A stretch of 60,985 nucleotides of DNA, taken from NCBI RefSeq assembly GCF_029937855.1, contig NZ_JAPYPC010000025.1, positions 1 through 60,985 on the forward strand. The letters run 5' to 3'. The translations under genes and the position numbers were made by a program. Positions 43,954-51,599 of the stretch are shown in pieces; position 1 is the stretch's first letter; each line of letters begins with the position of its first letter. Source of the DNA: Christiangramia sp. (GTDB lineage: Bacteria; Bacteroidota; Bacteroidia; Flavobacteriales; Flavobacteriaceae). The notes below the pieces were generated by a model, which saw nothing but the letters and a program-made list of their open reading frames with translations, made no database searches and was not told where the DNA came from.

Positions 43954-44682
43954 CTAGGATCTAAAGTAATAAGTGATGGTTCCAATTTGGGAATTTCTGC
44001 CCGCCAGTTTGCTGAATCTTGCCCCGGCTGAATATTCCAAAGCACGATCTATAAGGCATTCATTAGAAGTTGTTGAGCTACCTTTATTAAACGACGAATC
44101 TACCACATAGCCATTGGCATCTACCGTAATATTTATCACAACTTTCCCTGCCGTATCACAGGTATAAACGGGATTCGGAATTTTCACCGCACGTCTTCCT
44201 TTTAAAGAAAATGAAATGGAACTATAATCGTAAGCAGCAGACTTTTGAGAAGCTTCCTCAGCCGAATCATCTCCGTCTGACCGGTTTTTATCTTTTTCAG
44301 CATTTTTTTTACTCAGCGCATAATTTCCTTCTGAACCTTCGGTATCTTCATTCTCAGATTGCTCTTGTTGGGCCGAGTTCTTTTCGAAAATTTTATCCAG
44401 TTGATTTTTAAAATCTTCTTCTCTGGTTTCTTTATCCTGATTATAAGCCTGATGAGTTTGAACATCTCGCGGATTTCTCCTTTGGGTTTCTTCCGGCTTT
44501 TCCGGTTCTGCTTCTTTTTTCTCCTCGACTTTAAACTGTTCGAGATCTACGAGCATTTCTGCTGTTTCCTTATTGTTGTTGGCAAGTTTAAAGTTATACA
44601 GTGCCAGCATCAGGACAGCAAACGAAAGTATAGTCAGGATAAGCGCTTTGTGCTTATCGAAAAAATCCTCGAAATCTTTCAT
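43954..44682 (-). CDS. TonB-like energy-transducer protein
   Basis: 242 aa. One N-terminal helix (about 14-33, LILTILSFAVLMLALYNF), a long Glu/Lys/Asn-rich periplasmic spacer (about 40-160, with PEKPEETQRRNPRD) and a C-terminal domain (about 165-242) with PNPVYTCDTAGKVVINITVD, NECLIDRALEYSAGARFSK and TITYYFRS, as in TonB C-terminal-type domains. Probably spans the periplasm, but ExbB/ExbD are not nearby. It lies in the truB-tag gene run. Confidence 0.82.
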   Translation of the reverse strand: MKDFEDFFDKHKALILTILSFAVLMLALYNFKLANNNKETAEMLVDLEQFKVEEKKEAEPEKPEETQRRNPRDVQTHQAYNQDKETREEDFKNQLDKIFEKNSAQQEQSENEDTEGSEGNYALSKKNAEKDKNRSDGDDSAEEASQKSAAYDYSSISFSLKGRRAVKIPNPVYTCDTAGKVVINITVDANGYVVDSSFNKGSSTTSNECLIDRALEYSAGARFSKLAGRNSQIGTITYYFRS

Positions 44683-44704
44683 ATACAGTTAACAGTCAGT
44701 AGAC

Positions 44705-45421
44705 TTAATTATTCTCTGGTGAAGGTAGCAATTTTTGAAAAGATTCAAGGTTCATTGCTTTTTCTACAGAATAATCGCCAATAGCCGTCCTTCTTAATTC
44801 AGAAAGATGGGCACCGCTATTTAAAGCCTGACCGAATTCGTGGGCAAGACTTCTAATATAAGTTCCCTTGCTGCAAACCACTCTGAAATAAATCTTCGGA
44901 AAATTCTCAGAATCGATCTCAAACTCTGAAATTTCTACCTTCCGGGATTTTACTTCAACTTCCTTGCCTTCCCGGGCATATTCATAAAGCCTTTTCCCGT
45001 CTTTTTTTAAGGCCGAGAATACAGGTGGAGTCTGCTCAATTTCACCAATGAACTTTTTTGAGGTTTTCTGAAGTAGTTCTTCCGTGATATGATCTGTGGG
45101 GAATTCCTGCTCAATTTCAGTTTCTAAATCGAAAGATGGAGTAGTGGCTCCTAAAGTAAAGGTTCCTGTATATTCCTTGACCTGTCCCTGGAGCTCCGGA
45201 ATCGTTTTAGTAAATTTTCCGGTGCAGATAATGAGTAATCCCGTGGCAAGCGGATCTAATGTTCCGGCGTGACCAACCTTAATTTTTTTAATATTACAGC
45301 TTTTCCTGATTAGCCATCTCACCTTATTTACTAGCTGAAAGGAGGTCCAGTTAAGTGGTTTATCAAAAAGTAATACCTGTCCAGTTTTGAATTCTTCGGG
45401 AGTAATTTCCTTATTGTGCAT
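44705..45421 (-). CDS. truB: tRNA pseudouridine-55 synthase
   Basis: Converts U55 to pseudouridine in tRNA T-loops. 238 aa from ATG 45421 (a TTG two codons upstream is possible). The catalytic motif is KVGHAGTLDPLATGLLIICT (catalytic Asp), preceded by LLFDKPLNWTSF; later RTPPVFSALKKDGKRLYEYA-like and SKGTYIRSLAHEFGQAL segments are present. It overlaps uppP by 11 bp. Confidence 0.96.
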   Translation of the reverse strand: MHNKEITPEEFKTGQVLLFDKPLNWTSFQLVNKVRWLIRKSCNIKKIKVGHAGTLDPLATGLLIICTGKFTKTIPELQGQVKEYTGTFTLGATTPSFDLETEIEQEFPTDHITEELLQKTSKKFIGEIEQTPPVFSALKKDGKRLYEYAREGKEVEVKSRKVEISEFEIDSENFPKIYFRVVCSKGTYIRSLAHEFGQALNSGAHLSELRRTAIGDYSVEKAMNLESFQKLLPSPENN

Positions 45422-46205
45422 ATGCAAAAATAATAGCCGCCAGTCCCACTACAAAACAATAAATGGCAAACCATGAAAGTTTACTTTTCTTAACCAGGGC
45501 TATCATCCAGGTACAGGCTACAAGACCTGCTAGAAATGCTGCAACGAAGCCAATGGCCAGAATGGAAAAATCGGCAGAGCTTTCCATCAACTCCCCGCTT
45601 AGAAGATCTTTAGCGATCTTTCCGAAGATCAGTGGCACCACCATCAAAAATGAGAATCTGGCTGCTTTGGTTTTATCATTGCCAAGCAGTACTGAAGTAG
45701 AGATAGTAGCTCCGCTTCGGGAAATTCCCGGTAACATGGCAATCGCCTGCGAAACTCCAATTACGAATGCATTGCTGTAACTGACTTTTTTTCCGGTGTT
45801 TTTTGCTTTATCAGCAAGCCAGAGCAATAATGCAGTTATTAACAGCATAAAGCCTACAAATAATATATTTCCGCCGAATAAGGCTTCAAGCTGTTCTTCA
45901 AATAAAAGTCCAACTAGAACGGCTGGGATCATGGAAATGATGATCTTTACTGAAAATTGCGTTTCTTCATTCCATTTTAAACTCAGCAGGCCACCAAAAA
46001 TTTCTAAAATATCTTTTCTGAAAACAACAATGGTACTCAACGCGGTGGCAAAATGAAGCACTACCGTAAATAGTAAAGATTCTTCTGGAACACTCGTATC
46101 TCCTAAAATCGCTTTACCTAATTCTAAATGGCCACTTGAAGATACGGGTAAAAATTCGGTAAGTCCCTGGATGATACCAAGGATCACGGCGTCTAATACG
46201 TCCAA
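45411..46205 (-). CDS. uppP: Undecaprenyl-diphosphatase
   Basis: Recycles undecaprenyl pyrophosphate, the lipid carrier for peptidoglycan and O-antigen. 264 aa, about eight membrane helices. Signature segments are GIIQGLTEFLPVSSSGHLEL near the N-terminus and AMLPGISRSGATISTSVLLG near residue 155-175, which form the active site. The start is a TTG at 46205 (MDVLDAVILGIIQG fits the family start). Five bases separate it from the DUF3098 gene. Confidence 0.96.
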   Translation of the reverse strand: MDVLDAVILGIIQGLTEFLPVSSSGHLELGKAILGDTSVPEESLLFTVVLHFATALSTIVVFRKDILEIFGGLLSLKWNEETQFSVKIIISMIPAVLVGLLFEEQLEALFGGNILFVGFMLLITALLLWLADKAKNTGKKVSYSNAFVIGVSQAIAMLPGISRSGATISTSVLLGNDKTKAARFSFLMVVPLIFGKIAKDLLSGELMESSADFSILAIGFVAAFLAGLVACTWMIALVKKSKLSWFAIYCFVVGLAAIIFAYAQ

Positions 46206-46210
46206 ATTCC

Positions 46211-46468
46211 TTATTTTTTATTCGGATTCAACAAAATGGCATACACCTCAATGGCAAAACCAATCAGGACCAAAGTAGGAGCAAGTCGAATTCTTTGAAA
46301 ATTATAGATCGCGTCATTAAATTCATTCGGATCTTCGCTACCACCGCCAGACATTAAAATAAAGCCTAAAGCGATCACTGCGATTCCAATAAACATAAAG
46401 GTGTAGTTCTTCTTCCCAAAAACAAATCCGGTATTAAAACTGCCTTTTATTTTGTTATTTTCTGCCAT
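46211..46468 (-). CDS. DUF3098 family membrane protein
   Basis: 85 aa from ATG 46468 (an upstream GTG at 46486 is in frame but lies inside a repeat). Two helices at about 23-39 and 62-80; FVFGKKNYTFMFIGIAVIA, the linker SGGGSEDPNEFNDAIYNFQR and IRLAPTLVLIGFAIEVYAIL match DUF3098. Function unknown; in Bacteroidota it usually sits between ftsX and uppP, as here except for the inserted gene. Confidence 0.9.
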   Translation of the reverse strand: MAENNKIKGSFNTGFVFGKKNYTFMFIGIAVIALGFILMSGGGSEDPNEFNDAIYNFQRIRLAPTLVLIGFAIEVYAILLNPNKK

Positions 46469-46476
46469 AAATATAC

Positions 46477-46490
46477 TTTTTGCCACGAAT
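46477..46490. repeat. Left flank repeat of the GxxExxY gene
   Basis: TTTTTGCCACGAAT; near-identical to TTTTGCCACGGAT at 46891-46903, in direct orientation. Confidence 0.6.
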
Positions 46491-46493
46491 AAA

Positions 46494-46907
46494 TTATAGA
46501 ACTATTCTTTGGTGTATTAATTTGTCGGCTTCAAAATTAACCAATATCGCTAATTTATTCCCTGAAACTTTGAGATAATTAATACATTGCGCGACATGAC
46601 GATCATTTAGAGCCGCAACCGACTTGATTTCTAATATTATTTTATTATAAATAACGAAATCTGCTACAAATTGGTGAGGTAATACAATCTCTTTATAATT
46701 TACCTGATATCGTTTTTCCCTTTCAAAGGGAATCTTTTTGGACTTTAGTTCATATTCTATAGCATCTGAATATACCGCTTCAAGAAAACCTCCTCCAAAC
46801 TCATTGTCTACGTCAAATAGAACACCTATCAACTCATAACTTTCCTGTTTATAGATGAGGTTTGCCCTCCAGATTCTTGTTATAAACCGATTTTGCCACG
46901 GATGCAC
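46494..46907 (-). CDS. GxxExxY family protein
   Basis: 137 aa. The name motif is GGGFLEAVYSDA, and the body has a PD-(D/E)xK nuclease-like pattern: FVADFVIYNKIILEIKSVAA (Asp, then Glu-x-Lys) with helices before and after. The family function is unproven. The open frame starts with GTG at 46907, inside a repeat; similarity to the family begins only near NLIYKQESYELIG (residue ~16), so the first 15 residues may be read from the repeat. It is flanked by direct repeats and interrupts the ftsX-DUF3098-uppP order. Confidence 0.82.
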   Translation of the reverse strand: MHPWQNRFITRIWRANLIYKQESYELIGVLFDVDNEFGGGFLEAVYSDAIEYELKSKKIPFEREKRYQVNYKEIVLPHQFVADFVIYNKIILEIKSVAALNDRHVAQCINYLKVSGNKLAILVNFEADKLIHQRIVL

Positions 46908-46975
46908 TAATAACTTTTAAAAAAAATATCTTTCTAAGCATTTAAAAAAAGATAAGATATTCGTGTATTAGTGGC
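46891..46975. repeat. Right flank repeats of the GxxExxY gene
   Basis: TTTTGCCACGGATGCACTAA at 46891-46910 and, 50 bp on, ATTCGTGTATTAGTGGCTAA (46952-46977), which is roughly its inverse. A related pair occurs at 15771-15826. Confidence 0.55.
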
Positions 46976-46989
46976 TAATAATATAGTGT

Positions 46990-47868
46990 TTAATAGTATA
47001 ACTCATCCGTTTTCAGATTTAGAAAACGCGACGTGGCAAAATACGTACTTATCCATGTAATTACAATTCCCATCAGGAAAATTCCGGAGAAGAGAATTAC
47101 CAGCATTTTTATATCTCCAAGAAGGTTAAGTTCTGTAAAACTGTTATTGAGATAATAAAGTACCGCGGCCATTCCTATTAATGCCAGGATAGCCCCAATA
47201 AGTCCAAGCTTTACACTTTGCCATATAAATGGTCTTCTAATAAATCCTTTGGTGGCGCCAACCATTTGCATGGTTTTAATAATAAATCTTTTTGAATATA
47301 CGGCCAGGCGAATACTGCTATTGATCAATAGCACTGCTATAAAGGTGAAAACTGCACTGGCTATTAAAACCCAGAAACTGATCTTTTTTACATTATCATT
47401 TAATAAAGCGATCAATGGTTTGTCATAAACTACCTCGTCTACAAAATTCTTCGAGGTAAGATCTTCCGCGATCTGGTCTACCTGATCTGAAGAGACAAAA
47501 TCGGCATTCATATACACATCAATAGAATTCTGTAACGGATTGTATCCCAGGAATTCCATAAAATCTTCGCCAATTTCCTCGCTATGCGCTTCCGCAGCTT
47601 CCTCTTTGGAAACATAGGTGGTAGATTTTGTATAATCAGCCATAGCCAGGCTTTTTTTCAACTGTTCAATTTCTACTTCTTTGGCGGTGTCTTTTAAATA
47701 CACGGTAAGAGCGATCTGTTCCTTAAAATGATCGGCTACTTTTTTGGTGTTCAATACCAAAAGCCCCAGCATTCCTAGCAGAAACAATACTAAAGAAATA
47801 CTAATCACTACGGAGAAATAGGAAGATATAAGTCGGCGTTTCTGATACCTTTCAAAAGATGTGGTCAT
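46990..47868 (-). CDS. ftsX: Cell division protein FtsX
   Basis: Permease-like partner of FtsE that controls septal peptidoglycan hydrolases. 292 aa with four helices (about 20-40, 165-185, 215-237, 257-280) and a large extracytoplasmic loop between the first two (about 45-160), which includes LGYNPLQNSIDVYMNADFVS. SKRFIIKTMQMVGATKGFIR is the conserved cytoplasmic segment. The N-terminal cytosolic end has FERYQKRRLISSYFSVVISI. ftsE is not in the window. Confidence 0.93.
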   Translation of the reverse strand: MTTSFERYQKRRLISSYFSVVISISLVLFLLGMLGLLVLNTKKVADHFKEQIALTVYLKDTAKEVEIEQLKKSLAMADYTKSTTYVSKEEAAEAHSEEIGEDFMEFLGYNPLQNSIDVYMNADFVSSDQVDQIAEDLTSKNFVDEVVYDKPLIALLNDNVKKISFWVLIASAVFTFIAVLLINSSIRLAVYSKRFIIKTMQMVGATKGFIRRPFIWQSVKLGLIGAILALIGMAAVLYYLNNSFTELNLLGDIKMLVILFSGIFLMGIVITWISTYFATSRFLNLKTDELYY

Positions 47869-48190
47869 AGAGTGACTTAAGATTTTTTGTAAAAATAAGA
47901 AAGTTCGGCTTTCTCAATCTTTAAAACGTTTAAACTTTTAAAAATATTGGTAGGGTCTTATATTATTTAAATTGTCATTCCGACCGAAGGGAGGAATCTC
48001 TTTTTCTATTGAGTCTTCTCGGTCGCTTTGCTTCCTTGAAATGCCCTAATATTACGTCATGCTGAACTCGTTTCAGTATCTCTAGAAAAAAACTTTGAAA
48101 TAAAGGTTGACGGATTTCTCGTCGCAGCAGCCTTGCTATCGCGGACTACTGCTCTGTCGAAATGACATTTCCGCTGTTATTAGGGAGCTA
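47869..48190. other. Intergenic region with repeats
   Basis: No gene. It separates ftsX from the convergent-looking end of the PcrB-type gene on the same strand and carries REP-like elements. Confidence 0.6.
47974..48168. repeat. REP-like elements after the PcrB-type gene
   Basis: GTCATTCCGACCGAAGGGAG (47974-48000), ACGTCATGCTGAACTCGTTT then CAGTATCTC (48054-48085), and GATTTCTCGTCGCAGCAGCC ... GTCGAAATGACATTT (48112-48168). Same families as the end of the window. Confidence 0.7.
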
Positions 48191-48904
48191 TTATTGAAAA
48201 GTACCATTTTCGAAAGCAGTTCCTATCACTACGAGATCTGCTCCCGCATCATACACTCTATGAAGTTGTTGTATGCTGCGGATGCCCCCACCCACAATAA
48301 TTGGAATATTCAAGGCATCTTTTACAGCTTTTATAATTTTCGAAGAGACCTGATCTTTTGCGCCACTACCTGCTTCCAGATAGATTATTTTTTTTCCTGA
48401 ATATTGTCCCGCCAGGGCCGTGTTTACAATTTGCTGAATGTTATCTTGAGCCAGCGGAATAGTATTGCTCACTTTTTGCACTGAAGTTTCTCTTCCGCCA
48501 TCAATCAAAATATACCCCGTGGGAATAATTTCCAGATTCGTATTCCTTATCTTTTCTACAGAACGTACCTGCTGTTCAATTAAAAATTCGGGATTTCTGC
48601 CGGAAATAAGACTTAGAAAAAGTAAAGCATCTGCATGTGAAGAGATCTGACTATGATCGCCAGGAAAGAGTATAACAGGTAAATCGCTTATACTTTTTAG
48701 GAATTTAACCACAGAGCAGGTTCTGCCTTCTTTAACCGTACTTCCTCCTACAAAAATATGGGTGATTTGCTTTGGTAATTTCTGAAGAAATTTCTGGGGT
48801 TTTGTTTCATCAAATTTATCGGGATCTATAAGAATTGCCAGTAATTTCCTCTTTTCAAATGTCGCCTGCTGAATTTCTTCCAGATAACTTTGTACCTCAA
48901 TCAT
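48191..48904 (-). CDS. Geranylgeranyl/heptaprenylglyceryl phosphate synthase (PcrB family)
   Basis: 237 aa TIM barrel. Landmarks: LLAILIDPDKFD near the N-terminus, THIFVGGSTV, VILFPGDHSQIS, IPTGYILIDGGRET, and the phosphate-binding IIVGGGIRSIQQLHRVYDAG near the C-terminus. It joins a polyprenyl diphosphate to glycerol-1-phosphate to make an ether lipid precursor. The end of one gene and start of the other overlap as ATGA with the phosphopantetheinyl transferase gene. Confidence 0.92.
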   Translation of the reverse strand: MIEVQSYLEEIQQATFEKRKLLAILIDPDKFDETKPQKFLQKLPKQITHIFVGGSTVKEGRTCSVVKFLKSISDLPVILFPGDHSQISSHADALLFLSLISGRNPEFLIEQQVRSVEKIRNTNLEIIPTGYILIDGGRETSVQKVSNTIPLAQDNIQQIVNTALAGQYSGKKIIYLEAGSGAKDQVSSKIIKAVKDALNIPIIVGGGIRSIQQLHRVYDAGADLVVIGTAFENGTFQ

Positions 48905-49548
48905 CAGGTTCCTTTTTTAATGGAAGGCATGGCATACACACAGGTGAAATTTTCAAATTCTAAAAATTCAACATCAAACCAACCGTCTATTCCGTTATAC
49001 CTTACATGAGTTGTAGTTTTAGCATCGTCGAAATCGAAATCGGTTACATTGATATGCTGTAAAAAACCCACTCCGGGTTGCGCCAATATTTTATATACCG
49101 ACTCCTTTGCGCCCCACACAATCGTAAGTTTTCTTATAAGTGCTTCTTCATTGGCAAGGGTATGATATTCATCTAAAGGAGTGAATTTATTCGCAATTTT
49201 TAGAATTTTGTTTCGCTGCTTTTCAATATCTATACCAACATCTTTATTGCTAATGATGATTGCCGTAAAATTAAAAGAATGGGTGATGGAAATATATTTA
49301 TCATCTTTCAGGTGAGGCTTACCATGATCGTCGTAATAAAGATCATGATCGGTATAACCTGCCTCGGCCATTAAATGACGAATGCTCATAAAACCGCGAC
49401 GATGAATCTCAGACTTCATCCCATGAACCCTGTTACTGCAATGATCGCTTAATTCCACATTTTTAGATAGCCAATCAAAAGATTCTTCAACCTTCCAAAT
49501 GAAGACCTTAGTGAGTTCGTCAACTGTTATAGTTTTATAAAGAGGCAT
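48904..49548 (-). CDS. 4'-Phosphopantetheinyl transferase (Sfp superfamily)
   Basis: 214 aa from ATG 49548 ([12 protein letters not shown]); a longer open frame upstream would run across the ahcY promoter and is unlikely. The Mg/CoA site is visible as [19 protein letters not shown] and [13 protein letters not shown] (W-x-x-K-E-S). It attaches phosphopantetheine to carrier proteins. The pairing with the PcrB-type gene is tight (ATGA overlap). It is divergent from ahcY. Confidence 0.92.
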   Translation of the reverse strand: MPLYKTITVDELTKVFIWKVEESFDWLSKNVELSDHCSNRVHGMKSEIHRRGFMSIRHLMAEAGYTDHDLYYDDHGKPHLKDDKYISITHSFNFTAIIISNKDVGIDIEKQRNKILKIANKFTPLDEYHTLANEEALIRKLTIVWGAKESVYKILAQPGVGFLQHINVTDFDFDDAKTTTHVRYNGIDGWFDVEFLEFENFTCVYAMPSIKKGT

Positions 49549-49568
49549 AAATTTTCTAAGCTTTTCCT

Positions 49569-49576
49569 TATTTTTG
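49569..49576 (+). promoter_or_regulatory. ahcY promoter, -7 box
   Basis: TATTTTTG matches TAnnTTTG, 36 bp before the ATG at 49613. It rules out the upstream in-frame start at 49574. Confidence 0.65.
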
Positions 49577-49612
49577 CAATTAGAAAAATTGCTAATATTC
49601 AAATATAATAAT

Positions 49613-50929
49613 ATGTCAACTAAAACAGTACCGTATACCGCCTATAAAGTAAAAGATATTGAGCTTGCTGAATATGGACGCCGTGAAATAGAACTTGCTG
49701 AAGCCGAAATGCCAGGTTTAATGGCGCTTCGTGAAGAATATGGAGCATCAAAGCCTTTAAAAGGAGCCAGGATAGCGGGATGTTTGCATATGACCATACA
49801 GACCGCCGTTTTAATTGAAACCCTTGTAGAACTGGGAGCTGATGTTACCTGGAGTTCCTGTAATATCTTCTCTACCCAGGATCATGCTGCCGCTGCTATT
49901 GCCGCTGCCGGAATTCCAGTTTACGCCTGGAAAGGAATGACAGAAGAGGAATTTAACTGGTGTATCGAACAAACACTTTTCTTTGGGGAAGAGCGCAAGC
50001 CATTAAATATGATCCTTGATGATGGTGGAGATCTTACCAATATGGTACTTGACGAATACCCAGAACTGGGTAAAGGTATCAAAGGACTTTCTGAAGAGAC
50101 CACTACCGGCGTTCACAGATTGTATGAGCGAATGAAAAAAGGGACCCTTCCTATGCCCGCCATCAATGTGAACGACTCCGTTACAAAATCTAAATTTGAT
50201 AATAAATACGGGTGTCGCGAGAGTGCGGTAGATGCAATTCGTCGTGCTACCGATGTGATGCTAGCTGGAAAACGCGTTGTTGTTTGTGGTTATGGAGATG
50301 TGGGTAAAGGAACAGCTCAATCATTCAAAGGAGCTGGCTCTATAGTTACAGTTACTGAAATTGATCCTATTTGTGCCCTACAGGCTGCGATGGATGGTTT
50401 CGAGGTGAAGAAACTGGAAACTGTACTTCCAAAAGCAGATATAGTGATCACTACAACGGGAAATAAAGACATCGTTCGTGGAGAACATTTTGAAGCCATG
50501 AAAGATAAGACCATTGTTGCTAATATCGGTCATTTTGATAATGAGATCGCTGTTGCCTGGTTAAATGAAAACCATGGAGATACTAAAGTTGAGATCAAAC
50601 CTCAGGTAGATAAGTATACCATTGATGGGAAAGACATCATCCTTCTTGCTGAAGGTCGGTTAGTAAACCTTGGATGTGCCACAGGTCATCCTAGTTTTGT
50701 GATGAGTAATTCATTCACTAACCAGACTTTAGCACAAATCGAACTTTGGAAAAATACAGACCAGTATAAGAATGAAGTATATATGCTGCCAAAGCATTTA
50801 GATGAAAAAGTAGCAAAACTTCACCTGGAAAGAATTGGTGTGGAGCTTACCGAGCTTAAACCAGACCAGGCTGAATATATCGGGGTTGAAGTAGAAGGAC
50901 CTTTCAAACCTGAATATTATAGATATTAA
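49613..50929 (+). CDS. ahcY: Adenosylhomocysteinase
   Basis: Splits S-adenosylhomocysteine to adenosine and homocysteine, relieving inhibition of methyltransferases. 438 aa. Landmarks: [69 protein letters not shown] and the NAD-binding [20 protein letters not shown]. The C-terminal lysine/tyrosine end PFKPEYYRY is intact. A strong terminator follows, so it is monocistronic. Confidence 0.97.
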   Translation: MSTKTVPYTAYKVKDIELAEYGRREIELAEAEMPGLMALREEYGASKPLKGARIAGCLHMTIQTAVLIETLVELGADVTWSSCNIFSTQDHAAAAIAAAGIPVYAWKGMTEEEFNWCIEQTLFFGEERKPLNMILDDGGDLTNMVLDEYPELGKGIKGLSEETTTGVHRLYERMKKGTLPMPAINVNDSVTKSKFDNKYGCRESAVDAIRRATDVMLAGKRVVVCGYGDVGKGTAQSFKGAGSIVTVTEIDPICALQAAMDGFEVKKLETVLPKADIVITTTGNKDIVRGEHFEAMKDKTIVANIGHFDNEIAVAWLNENHGDTKVEIKPQVDKYTIDGKDIILLAEGRLVNLGCATGHPSFVMSNSFTNQTLAQIELWKNTDQYKNEVYMLPKHLDEKVAKLHLERIGVELTELKPDQAEYIGVEVEGPFKPEYYRY

Positions 50930-50968
50930 TAAGGTTTTAGACCTGAAATGTTACAGGTTAGAATTAAT

Positions 50969-50998
50969 AAAGCCCCTGCAGATACAGGGGCTTTTTCT
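50969..50998 (+). terminator. Rho-independent terminator of ahcY
   Basis: AAAGCCCCTG pairs with CAGGGGCTTT, loop CAGATA, then T run. Confidence 0.9.
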
Positions 50999-51017
50999 TA
51001 TATAAAAGTTTCAGTTT

Positions 51018-51429
51018 TTATTCCTTGATTACCACAGCAGTTTCTTCTCTTAGTACATCCTGACCTTTTAGCCATTCCTGGAAACCTGCCTCACCCATTC
51101 TGGCTTTCATTGCCCGGGTGCCTGCCGCAGTACCTTCTACCGTAACCCCGGAAACAAATGGGTAACTGGTATAACGTACTACACCGTCTACAAGCATATC
51201 ATGATCGGGACCTACAGCTTCTAAAGCTTCATCCATAGCATCTTTAATATTCCAGCCAGCCTATTCGAGGGAAATAGGATTTCTTAGCTTCCGTTTTTAC
51301 GCCTTCAGACTTGTGTATGTCCAGGCTTACATTTTTAGAACTGATTACGGTAAAGGCTACCAGTCTCATTGAGCAACTTGTTAATGGCATAACCGCAATT
51401 GCGACCATAATTAAACTTTTAAATTTCAT
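51018..51429 (-). pseudogene. Frameshifted small lipoprotein (TRL-like)
   Basis: The start is MKFKSLIMVAIAVMPLTSC, a lipoprotein signal (Cys19), followed by SMRLVAFTVISSKNVSLDIH. The frame ends early at 51244 (RIGWLEY, stop), while the rest (IKDAMDEALEAVGPDHDML, then VDGVVRYTSYPFVSGVTVEG, to 51018) is open in another frame. At 51252-51261 the sequence CCAGCCAGCC contains a 4-bp tandem duplication; removing one copy gives RIGWNIKDAMDEAL in one uninterrupted ~135-aa frame. The family resembles small TRL-like envelope lipoproteins. It may be a real inactivation, a slippage-prone site or a sequencing error. Confidence 0.8.
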
Positions 51430-51599
51430 AATGGGTGGATTAGTTGTTTTTCCTACTCTTTTGGATTTTCAGGTTTCTCCACCCGAATACAATTTTCCGA
51501 AATTTGCAGGATATATATGATATTTTTTATTGAGGATTCTAAACAATATCTGACTGCGATTTTTTCTTATCTTAGAATTATATTATAAAATCTTACAAT

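Noticed and set aside
46907-46910. GTG as a secure start for the GxxExxY gene
   Set aside because: It lies inside the flanking repeat and family similarity begins about 15 codons later; kept only as the longest frame.
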